Assembly (NCBI GenBank): GCA_020650975.1
Contig: JAIPMN010002126.1
Coordinates: 1-29,922, forward strand
Reading direction: 5' to 3'
Length of the DNA stretch: 29,922 nt
DNA from: Apostichopus californicus
Lineage: Eukaryota > Echinodermata > Holothuroidea > Aspidochirotida > Stichopodidae
Part shown: positions 1-9,873 of the stretch, one piece after another
How positions within the stretch are numbered: position 1 is the first letter of the stretch
How the letters are laid out: the number at the start of each line of letters is the position of its first letter
The notes under the pieces: model-generated
The model's database searches: none
The model's input: only the letters and a program-made list of their open reading frames with translations
Told to the model about the DNA's origin: nothing
Position numbers and translations under genes: made by a program

Positions 1-1071
1 CTCCGATCCGATGTGTCGAAAACTGGTCCAGTTTACATACAGTTTGTAATAACTTCTAACAGGTTGGTCCTAGTACGTTGCGTATTAAATTACCCTGGAT
101 TAAGTTGATAACGACAATACTTGCAGCAGAAAATGTTAGAGGATTCGTCAAATGTCTGAAAAGTGAGTTCCCAGTTCTTTGAACTTAATTGGTTTCAACA
201 GGAAGAGCTTTGTTTTTACAAATTTGTGAAAGTTGATACAATCTACCCTTCTGCATTTGAAATTGTTATTTGAACTTGAAGGGAAACCAATTTAAATGCT
301 ACTTAACATGAATGGCCGTATGATATTATTGAAGGTCAGTACAGTTAAATATTATTAATTAGTACTTAATTAAATCCCAGTGCAGGAAATTTGCATGTTT
401 GCAATAATTTTAGAAACAAAATGTAAATGTGAGCAAAAAAAAAAAAAAAAAGGAAAAATACCAGAGCAGATAAAAAGAATCAGAGATATATGCAAACATT
501 GCAAAATGGAAAAGAGAACAACAAGTATATCGACAATAAGCTACAGTACTTACCAAGTTTTTATGTTAAAATCTAACAGCGGCATCCAAGCATGAAGAGG
601 AACACCAAGGGTGTCTCCAGGCTGCTGCAGGGAAATATGCTCCCAGAAAGCTGATCATGTACAATACGTTATGACCAGGATTTCCCCCCCCCCACTCCCA
701 CCACCCTCCACAGGGATCCACAACTTGGAACCTAGATGCGACTTTTGTACACTGAACTCACCGACTGGAATACTCTCTCGAACAAATCTCCCTGCCCATT
801 TAAAAATGTCATTCAGCTACCTGGTATTCAAAGTGGGGGGATTGCCAAACTTGCCAAAATCATTTGAAGGGTCGCCATAAAATTGAATATTTTGGGGAAA
901 AAGTGGAAAAGACTTGAACACATGAATTTACTTCAAAAGTTGCAAAATATAAACTCACAAGCCTAAATGATATTAACATTTCTCAAAGGGAGGGGGGGGG
1001 AGAGGGGGGTAGAACTTCAAAGAAAGCTATCCCAGGCCACAACATCTGCCACTGGTCGCCAAGGTGATGAA
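1..1071. other. No gene recognised
   Basis: AT-rich sequence with a poly-A run near 437-452, a poly-C run near 685-694 and G-rich runs near 990-1007. The frames at 380-595 and 611-880 are low-complexity or lack any family resemblance, and I treat them as chance. Confidence 0.6.
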
Positions 1072-1074
1072 GGT

Positions 1075-1900
1075 GTCAATTCAATTCAACTCCTTTATTC
1101 CTGTTCAGTTTATATAATTTTTATAAATAGGATCATTTATATGTACATTTGGAAAGCAAATAATTATTTAAAGTGATTAGAACAGAGACAGATTAAAAGA
1201 AAATGAAAGATATAAGAAGTAATGAATATTAAAATACTTCAAAGGATTACAATAAAGGGAATTTCCAAAGTTTATTCTAAAGTTTATTTCGGTAAGTCTA
1301 ACAAAGTCATTTTTGGCGGCAACATTAAACATAATTTTTATAAATAGGATCATAAATATGTACATCTAAAAAGCAAATAATTAATTAAAGTGATTAGAAC
1401 AGAGACAGATTAAAAGAAGTAATGAATATTAAAATACTTCAAAGGATTACAATCAAGGATTTAAAAATCCATTTTGAATTAAAAGCACAAGCTCTTTAAA
1501 TAAAGGAATTTCAAAAGTTTATTCTAAAGTTTATTTTGTTAAGTCCAACAAAGTCGTTTTTGGCGGCAACGTTAAACATATTTACAAGAATATCATAATC
1601 TAAGCAAAGTATGGACAATATTGCACAATATTTTAGGAAATTCTTAATTCTCTTGTGGTCTTTAAGTGATACCAACATGGAACTGCATAGATAATATGCG
1701 GTAGGATGGATGCATAAAACACACTGTGTTTAAACAGGAATATGAGGGGCAATATAATATAATTTAGCTAAGTCCTTTGAAATATGGTTAGTAAATTTTA
1801 AATTTAATCCAGACTCCTGTACATTGTGTGTGTTGGGGGGGGGGGAGTAGTACGCTCACACATGAACCCTGAATCATCGTTTTCTCCTCTTTTGTTTCTA
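1075..1900 (-). mobile_element. Probable 3' end of a degraded non-LTR retrotransposon
   Basis: Read on the minus strand, the left edge has AATAAA (1094-1099) followed by GGAGTTGAATTGAATTGA and then unrelated sequence. A polyadenylation signal followed by short TTGAA repeats is the usual tail of many invertebrate LINE-type elements. The body to the right is AT-rich and contains translatable patches (for example NVAAKNDFV) that I could not match to a reverse transcriptase domain. The right boundary is uncertain. The class assignment rests mainly on the tail. Confidence 0.45.
1114..1579. repeat. Diverged tandem duplication, two units of 217 and 249 bp
   Basis: Both units begin ATAATTTTTATAAATAGGAT (1114 and 1331) and end with GGCGGCAAC.TTAAACAT. 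Unit 1 has an extra stretch in the GATTAAAAGAA region. Unit 2 has an extra segment of about 45 bases around 1459-1505. The remaining sequence is close to identical, so the duplication is clear although the units differ by indels. Confidence 0.85.
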
Positions 1901-3144
1901 TTAATGTCTAATTATGTTAGTATTTTCAAATATCATTCCTTTGATTTCTTTTGGATGAAGAATTAAATTCTTCCCGTCATGCGTGTTAACAAAGTTCGTA
2001 ATAATGTTGATTTTGGCGATGTGTAGGTCTAGAGGTACTATGACAGTATCAGACAGTGTTACTCATCAGCATATTTAACAGAAGGGCACTGGGAGTCCGA
2101 ATGTATTTTCGTCAGTAAAAATTGTGAAAATAGGGCTGAAACTGGTCTGAAACTGAAAACTGTCTTCATAGTTTTTGGTGATGCACGATGCAACATACTG
2201 CTAGACAGAGTGAGGCCTTTTGCTTGAGCTTGTGCAATATTAAATCTAGCATGTAGGTACTAAGCAATACTCAAACACATGTTGAATTGCTTTTGGTTTT
2301 CATACAAGTTTATGTATCTATGGCAACCTGTATCTGTAGGGACAAATACAGTCTGTGGTGTCTAATGTAGAGCTCTGTGTACGTAGTGTGTAACATATTG
2401 GCTTATCTCTTGCCTATTAGTAAGTACAAAACGTTTATTGGTTTGAAGGAACATAAAATCATGTTTATTAGATCATTATATACTGTACTTGGTATTTATT
2501 TTTCTTCCTCCTTATATTCAGGCTTTATAAATTATAATTAATGCCAAATTTTAAGATCAAACTTTTTGAAGTCAGTGTTGGATTCTTGCTACCTGATCTA
2601 AGAGTACAGAACTTGATGAGTGTAAATGTAATGTCAGCTTACATCATATATATGTTAAGCCTTGTTGTGGGTCAAATGAAATAAATCTTTAAATATTAAA
2701 TAAAGGTTCCTTAGACAATTCTTAGTGTGATGTTTATCCTGCGTCATGTATCATGTAAACAGATATGTTTCAGTGAATTATGGCAAGCTACCAGTGTTCT
2801 CCACCACCCTTTGTCAAAATGAGGTCAAATTGTTAGTTCTGTAGTGTTCCACATACATACATAGAAGGTCATGTGGAAACATAATACAACATATTAGGTA
2901 ATGTTGGGTAACTTATACTGTATGTGAGATGGTTCTTGAAACTGACAGTTTATTTATATATACTCCAACATTATTCAGCAAGGTCGTTATGATTTGGAGT
3001 ACCACCTGAGGTAATCCTATGCGCTACTCATTTCAGCATTCCAGTGTGTGATTTATAGCAAGCAGTAGAGCATATATACTGTATGTATGTGTCCTGAGCT
3101 ACAGTTAGTTGTGTAATCTGCCAAGGATTTCAACCGTAGAAGAA
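1901..3144. other. No gene recognised
   Basis: AT-rich, with stops in every frame and no splice-flanked conserved peptide that I can see. Two closely spaced AATAAA-type signals occur near 2681-2704, after a GT-rich stretch. They could belong to a 3' end, but no coding exon leads into them. Confidence 0.5.
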
Positions 3145-3189
3145 GGGTGGAGGGGGGGGGGCAGGTGGGGTGGGGGGGGGAGGGTGGGG
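3145..3189 (+). repeat. G-rich block with quadruplex potential
   Basis: Successive G-runs (GGG, G10, GGGG, G9, GGG, GGGG) separated by one to a few bases fit the G3+N1-7 pattern several times over. The run lengths are also prone to sequencing error. Confidence 0.7.
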
Positions 3190-5152
3190 TTAGTTCAGTC
3201 GTTAATGTAGTTACAGTAGTATCTATGTGGTATGCTAGGTTACCTTGTGTAAACTGAGCTATACTGGTAAAAGTAAAAAACCTGAATCAATTAATTCAAC
3301 TGTACTAACTGATAATGTTCTGCAGATAAATCTTGGACTAACGATTTGAATAATTTTTTTTTGGGGGGGGGGGGAGTGTATTAAAAAATTGAGTATTTTA
3401 AAGAAGAGGCTGCTCGGTGTATCTTTACGTTCTGGCACCGTACCTTAGAAACCGAGTTTGGTCTTGCTGCACTACAAATCTGGAAGTTAGATGAAGCAAT
3501 CTTGAATGTTTACGATCATCGCTGTGGACAGCTCTGCAGAATTATTGCTGTAATTGAACTTTTCTTTGATATAATTTACAATTTTCAATATCTATGTAAG
3601 GTAAAAGTGGAAAGAAAGACAGTTTTACTATTATTTATTAATAACGATGTAAATGATCATGAATATTTTAAGCGCAGGAAGAAATTATAATGTGCAGTGT
3701 CAGGTATTAATTTTGAAATTTAGTATGCATATAGTACACAGAAAGTCATTTATTTACAAATATTTATTCCTAAAAGGTTTGGAGATTTTGGACAAGATAG
3801 GAATTTAACGAACTAGATATGGAAGTAAAATTTTTTACATAGAAACACGTTTTTGTTTTACTCATATTTATAACAGGAGCTGTGAACTTAAGCACTGCAG
3901 AACATAATTGTATCACGTATAAAGCAGTTTACACAATTATCCCCCCTCCCCCCATTTATTTTTTTATGGGAGGGATCCCATAAAAAAATAAAGTGGATTT
4001 TGAAAATTATTTCCCCTAAATGCAAAGTGGATTTTCTCCACATACCAAAGGCAGGTGAAAACACACTTCGCACGACCGACATTTCTGATTGCAATTTCCA
4101 AAAAAAAAAATTAAATGCCAAAGTTTGCCAGAAAAACGTGAGATTGCTTAAATTTTTTTTAAAAAATGGGAAAATCCCGGTTAAAACCAGGAGAGTTGAT
4201 TGATATGCCACCGTGGTAGAAACAGGTCTGCAGGATGCCATGCGGCTTATATAATCTTGCACATCTACAAGCTAAACGTATTTTTATACAAAAAACTATC
4301 ATTTGGAATTGCAGCCAGACAATAGCTTGGATTGTTCATTCTTGTTAGTTTGTAGTCTGGCATGTATACCCTTGTTCATTTTGTTCATTATTCTTATAAA
4401 AAATGCAATCTTTCTATATTTCCTGGAAACTGACAGCCCACTCATAGGACCTCCTGAAATATTTGCCACTAATTGGTGTAAGCACATCCTGTATTGAAAC
4501 AAGCACTGGTATTATATATCACACCAGTAGTAAAAACCATTAAACAATTTTTTAACCGTTTTTTTTAAACTTTTTTTTTGTTTGTTTGTACTTTATGACC
4601 AATTTCAGTTCCCCTTTGATTTTCACATTACTGTTTAGTTTTGACCTTAGCAGGGTAGATTTAACTTGTTTTAACCTTGGGCTTGGCTTTATACAATTTT
4701 ATGTTAGTCAGCTTTCAAAGAATTCCATATGTTTGACTCATTCAGAAGTTACTGTACCTGGTTAGACACCATGCTGGCTGGTACAGTAGTGCAGTATGTT
4801 AGCACTAGAGTTAGTACCTAAACTACCACAGTACATTGATGTACCAGGAGGGAGGGTAGATTAATGTCTTAACACAGGATGGTGTAGCTAGTGGAGATAT
4901 ACATGTATACACCTCTTGTATGATGATACTAACATTTAGAAACATCATCATCTCTTTATCAAAGTGTCTAGATCCATATTGGCCAAATGTTGAAGTTGAC
5001 CGTTGATTTGAGCAATTAGCAATGTCAATTGGCTATTGGTCAAAAGTACTAGATGTACAGTATTTGCATATTTAAATTTATACAACTCCTCTCTAAACCT
5101 GTCACCTCCAATACATATGCACTCATATCCTAGCCTAGTAACTGGTAATGTT
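3190..5152. other. No gene recognised; contains one strong hairpin
   Basis: Frames at 3502-3690, 3888-4262 and 4303-4497 show no family resemblance; the two at 4.3 kb are antisense to each other. A G11 run lies at 3364-3374 and A/T homopolymers near 4100-4170. The perfect inverted repeat at 3955-3992 is listed separately. Confidence 0.5.
3955..3992. repeat. Perfect 16-bp-arm inverted repeat
   Basis: The arm TTTATTTTTTTATGGG (3955-3970) is matched exactly by its reverse complement at 3977-3992, around the six-base loop AGGGAT. The word AAAGTGGATTTT follows at 3991 and again near 4024, so the hairpin sits in a locally repeated context. Function unknown. Confidence 0.9.
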
Positions 5153-5221
5153 GATGATGATGTCGTCGTCGTCGTCGATGATGTCGTCGATGATGATGTC
5201 GATGATGGTGTCGATAGTGGT
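5150..5221 (+). repeat. Impure GAT/GTC trinucleotide tract
   Basis: Interleaved GAT and GTC triplets. They read as a run of Asp and Val in the frame 5036-5230, but that frame has no other protein-like feature, so this is a microsatellite and not an acidic domain. Confidence 0.85.
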
Positions 5222-6660
5222 GGCCATTAATTAATTAAGTATACCACTATACCTCTGTAGTAGTATATTGTCGAGACACTTCTCTACACCACCCCCCCCC
5301 ACCCCCTCCCACAGGACAAATTGTTACAATAATATGTCCTGCAGCCGTATACTACATAGTTTTCTCTGCTGTATACAGTATACAGTATATTGTCTGCCAG
5401 TTTAGACTGTATAGTTTAATATTTTAAGGGTATTTTCCACCATTTGCTTTTAGATTCCTGTACATATCTATATATAGTGTACAGACATACAGCCACTTAA
5501 AATGCCTGTGATACCCCTATGAACCAGACTATGTACAGTTACTACAGTAGTCTATTTGTTCTAGGCTGGTATTGTTTCGTTTCTGTACAAGACAATGGAA
5601 CACATATTGCTATACATAGTACTTACTTTGTGAGATTTGATGGTTGTGAAGGATGACAAGTGTACAAACAATGTATGTACATATATAATACTATATCACT
5701 AACTGTACTGTATACAAGCAGAATCGGAAAAGGTAATTGATTGTCTAACTTGTATGCATGGTGACCAAACCAAAAGAAGAGAAAGATATATAGTATAATT
5801 GTGGTTACAAATTTCAAACTCCAATTCCCTCCATTAGGCCCCTTTTCCCAATCAATTCTAGTCTTTTATACAGTGGAGGTGGTCAGGCCGCCATGCACAA
5901 AGATGTGAAAGTAATATTTAGCATAACCTTGCATATAGACCTAACTTTTAGTCTGAATATGCCTCATTCTACAATTTTTGTTTCTCCCCTCCCCCACATG
6001 GGATTGGCTTCAATGACCTCCGGGGTCCACACCTCCTTCTTGATAAAATCAAAGATCCTACCCCCACCTCCACCCGTTGTGTTATATTCTTATCACCATA
6101 CACACAATTGAATCAGACATATGTCCATATATACTGGAATGGTTAGGAGATCTTACAAGGTCATTAGCATCAGTACAATGGCCATAGACTACACCAGTAT
6201 TAGACACAAACCTATTGATTTCCATTATTAATTTACACCTCACTGACTTTCAATGTAATACACACGTATGCATCTCTTGATGTATGAATATGCCTCATTT
6301 TACAATTTTGATCTTGATCTCGATCGTGTTTATTATTTTACAACCTCCATTTCCATAACCTTTGCCAATTTCTTCTTTTTTTACCATGACTTGTACATAT
6401 AGTGTCTTTGTGTATGGAATAAGTGTACTAGCACAAAAATGATTTGTGTACAAGGATTAAATCTTCATAAACAAATTTGTGTTTTATAATTAATCCAAGT
6501 CACTTCTCTTCTTGCTTTTCATGTGTATGTTTTCAATCTCTATGCCACTATATTCCCAAAGATAGTTGGTGCTCTACAACACTTTACACTCAGGGTTGTT
6601 CACAACGTTTGTTGTATATATAACTAACTGTCCATGGCCTTGCTTCATTTGAGAATGCAA
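5222..6660. other. No gene recognised
   Basis: Poly-C run near 5289-5297 and many TATACAGTATA-type words near 5375-5395. A diverged direct repeat GAATATGCCTCATT(C/T)TACA occurs at 5954 and 6286, 332 bases apart. No exon-like signal was seen. Confidence 0.5.
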
Positions 6661-6663
6661 GGC

Positions 6664-6685
6664 GGGGGGGGGGGGGGGGGGGNNN
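6664..6685. other. Poly-G run with assembly gap (NNN at 6683-6685)
   Basis: A run of 19 G ends directly in three N. This looks like sequence lost at a homopolymer, so the true local length is unknown. Confidence 0.95.
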
Positions 6686-6896
6686 GGAGATGAGGATCTT
6701 GCTTTCCACCAGGAAGGTAATATGGTAAATCTGACTCTGGATGCATCCACATGGTAGAACGGTTCAATGAAGGAGCCACGACACAGCCACGATCATTATA
6801 TTGGTTGTTTACCAATCCATATATCTAGTGATAGTACTGCAGTGCCCCAAGCAGTCTATTTACTGTATACAGAAGTGACCAGGGCCAGTAACCTGA

Positions 6897-7047
6897 GATC
6901 ACGGTCACTTGATCTCTGAAGTGTTCACACTACAATCTTGGTACTGTGGGATCAAGATCCTCCCTAAAGGAAGATCACAATCGCAGTGTCTGATCCTGAG
7001 CATGTGAGCGTTCACACTACAGAATTGATCACCCTTATGTTGTAGAT
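6897..7047. repeat. GATC-rich dispersed repeat fragment
   Basis: About eight GATC tetramers fall in 150 bases, where under one is expected. GTTCACACTACA occurs twice about 95 bases apart, and a related GAACACTACA word is at 15319. The pattern resembles a small degraded repeat, perhaps a foldback element, but I could not set its ends. The minus-strand frame across it (6905-7102) is not protein-like. Confidence 0.45.
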
Positions 7048-9500
7048 CCTCCTCCCCCCCCCTTCTCCCATCCCCATCCCATTCATTCTCAAATGTGAAC
7101 AAGGCTCATTTGAATGCTTCTGTATGTCCTAGATGTGTGTCCATCCAGAAGGCAAAAAATAAATATTATGTCGGCGATTTTCAACTTCTGAATTGAAAAC
7201 TGTGTAATCAGATTTGCCCATTGAAAGTCTTGCTTCCTTTGCAAGTTATTAAACACTTTGGCTATTCCTTGCCTCTTAGGGTGAAACATGCCAGAGTTTA
7301 ATTGACAGTATCACAGCACTTGTACAATAGTGTAAATGTAAGAATGTACAGTACAAGAAGATTGACTTACTTCCTCCCTCAGCCTGCCTCCTATATACAT
7401 GTATGCACACAGATTTACAGTGCCTACAAACTGGTAACCTTACTGCACTGCCCCCCTCCCCCTCCTAATGACCCTCTCTAAGTGACACTACCCTCATCTT
7501 CCTTCTGTATCTACCATTCAGAAGTCTACAATGTGTTTTTAGCCTTTGTGACCTTAACTAGATAAGAAATAGCATGGACTGGTAACCACAATTACAACTT
7601 CAGCCCTGATACTAATATGCAAATTAGCTTGGGCTAGTCATTCCTGCTATGAATGAATACATGTACATGTATGGTAATCCGAGGCATTTTTGTTTTGATA
7701 AAGTAACACAATGTGGACCATCATCGTTAAGACTTTTAATCAACTACACTAAACTTGTGTGTTTATACAACAGGCTGTGCATACTATACAGCTTGCTCAA
7801 TTACTGTTCAAATGCTTAAAATTAAATTTGTGCCAACTTTTGTAGGCTACTGTAGGTAGATTTGAGTACGTGTGTGTATAAATTAGATACAACTAAGTAT
7901 TGTAGTTCTTCAATACCAACAAACAGTTATTACAGTAGTTAAGGTCAGAATGTGCTTGATTCCTCTAATTGGATGAAATCAAAAGTACAATTACCTGTTT
8001 AAGGTTATACTGTAGTGTAGCTATAAATACATTACTGCAGCTGTACATGTTTACAGTTTGAAATGCTTAAACAGGACAGTCAGGAAACCTGGGGAACTCT
8101 GGCTTGTGGCAAGCAGGTCACACTTTGTCTTTTTTAGTGGAAACTGATACTGAGTAGACATCCTACTGTAACATTCAGAATTTAATTAAATAAATCTTTG
8201 ACAGTTTTAATGACAATTTGGAGGATTCAGTTTGCTCTTCCATTGGAACCTACTTCCAAAGGCTATAGTAGTCTTAGGGGAGTGGGAGGCAGAGGGGTGG
8301 GTGGGGTGGGTTGTGGGTGGGTTGGCAGTGACTCATGAGTTTAAAATGAATTAAACTTAACCAAGTGAAGTGAAAAGTCATTCAAAATTGTTTCTATTTT
8401 TTTTTCTTTGATTTTGAAGTTGAAGAGAAATTAGAAAGAAAGTAAAACTGATGCCTTTTCTTAAACTTATCTTTAAAGCTTTCTAACAAGGTAAATAATG
8501 TCGATTTATCAGGTTGTAGAGCATCCCTACGCATGAATAGACTATATATTACAGTTTAAAACACAGTCTTTTTACATAAGATTTTCCAACATGTGTACAA
8601 TTTTTTTTTTTATAAATCCTATCTATTTGAGCTACTATAGATAGTAAGTTTATGAATGAAAGAATGAAAAAAGGCAAAGCTCGTTTTCAGAGAAATCTTT
8701 TCAAAGTAGGAAATATAGTAAATGGTTTTCAATCATGCTTTATGACTGAGCATAGGGTTAACCATGGTTTTCTAAGAAACTCAAAGGAAGTTATGTATTA
8801 ACGTCAATCCCAGTATATACTGTACTGTGTGATATACTCAGTCCTTTATGGAGACCAGTGGTTTTTGGGGGAGTTGTTCAGTATTGTAAAAGATGAATTA
8901 TTTAAAATTTAATCAACTCCATGTACTACAATAAATATGCATAGACCGGCCTCTTTGTACAATTGATTGTTGAATCCAGTTGAGCTGTATCTTGCCTTCA
9001 CTTATCATCCATTTGATTAGCCACAGCATCCAACATGTATGTGTAGCAGACTAAATGTCAAAGTATACAGCATCCCAATACCCTACAAGTAACATCATTT
9101 ATTCATCATTGGTTTCGTTTTCACCTGGTATCCTCACAGCAATTAATTCTATTTGGCTTTAACCTGGATGGTTTTAATTGGAAGAGTTGACCAACTTTTG
9201 AATGTTTGCCAAGCTATTATGAAAGATGGTTGTGGGTATCGTAACATCGGTTGCAAAGTCATTAACTTTGAGGCCACTGGGAAAGAGTTTGATGGCTACT
9301 GCAATTATAAAAGTATTTACTGGTCAAAAAGGAGTATATATCTTACAGTGCATCTTGTATGTTTTGTACCATGCAGTGGTTTGGTTCCAATGATGTTAAG
9401 TTGTTGTTAACTGGCAGAGCATGTGGCTAGTATTGACATGACTCTTACTGTAATATTTCTCATAGACATCACAAGTCTTGGCACGTGTATGTCTCTGACA
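7048..9500. other. No gene recognised
   Basis: The frame at 9153-9410 (85 codons) is the longest here. It has no recognisable domain and no clear splice context. A perfect 16-bp palindrome of ATACATGT type lies at 7657-7672. The G-rich block at 8277-8325 is listed separately. Confidence 0.5.
8277..8325 (+). repeat. G-rich block with quadruplex potential
   Basis: Eight or so G3-G4 runs separated mostly by one to three bases (the motif GGGTGGGGTGGG is central). It fits the G-quadruplex consensus on the plus strand. Confidence 0.75.
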
Positions 9501-9508
9501 CTCACTGC
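9501..9508 (+). repeat. Target-site duplication, left copy (CTCACTGC)
   Basis: Eight bases identical to 9866-9873, immediately outside the inverted ends of the element between them. An 8-bp duplication is the hAT signature. Confidence 0.9.
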
Positions 9509-9865
9509 CAGTGGCGTAGGAAGGTACTTTTGAGTGGGGGGGGCTGAAGACTGATGGCCGGCCTGGGGGAGGGGTCTAAGGGGAGGGGGTGTCCCCATGG
9601 ATTTTTTTTGCATTTCCAGGTGGCCTCAGATGCAATTTGGTGCAATAAAGCACACTTCAACACCCATTCCATTTTGTAAATAAGTTTGCATTTTCACCTG
9701 GCCTTAGATGCAATTTGGTGCTCCAAATGAGATTTTTTTCTCATTTGGAAATGAAAAAGGGGTTTTCTGACTTGCGTAGCGGGGGGGGCGGAAGATACTT
9801 CCGCCCCTCCATATTTTTCACTGGGGGGCTGGCACCCCCCAGCCCCCCCGGTTCCTACGCCCTTG
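9509..9865. mobile_element. Non-autonomous hAT-type element (MITE), 357 bp
   Basis: Left end CAGTGGCGTAGGAA; right end, read inward on the other strand, CAAGGGCGTAGGAA. These 14-bp terminal inverted repeats differ at two bases. The 8-bp duplication CTCACTGC abuts both ends exactly. hAT transposons are known to make 8-bp target duplications and many invertebrate copies begin CAGTGGCG. No transposase frame is present, so it must have been moved in trans. Inside are two strong hairpins (9722-9749 with 11-bp arms; 9785-9807 with 10-bp arms), a GC-rich foldback before the right end, and a diverged internal repeat (GATGCAATTTGGTGC at 9629 and 9707). The perfect target duplication suggests relatively recent insertion. 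Confidence 0.9.
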
Positions 9866-9873
9866 CTCACTGC
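9866..9873 (+). repeat. Target-site duplication, right copy (CTCACTGC)
   Basis: Exact copy of 9501-9508 at the other boundary of the hAT element. Confidence 0.9.

Noticed and set aside
2681-2704. Polyadenylation signals marking the 3' end of an upstream gene
   Set aside because: AATAAA is common in AT-rich DNA, and no coding exon or 3' UTR context leads into it.
3888-4262. 124-codon minus-strand open frame, the longest in the window
   Set aside because: No recognisable domain, rich in Phe/Lys from A/T homopolymers, overlaps the foldback at 3955-3992 and has an open frame on the other strand. Best explained as chance.
5036-5230. Asp/Val-rich frame suggesting an acidic protein
   Set aside because: The Asp-Val run is the trinucleotide microsatellite; the rest is not protein-like.
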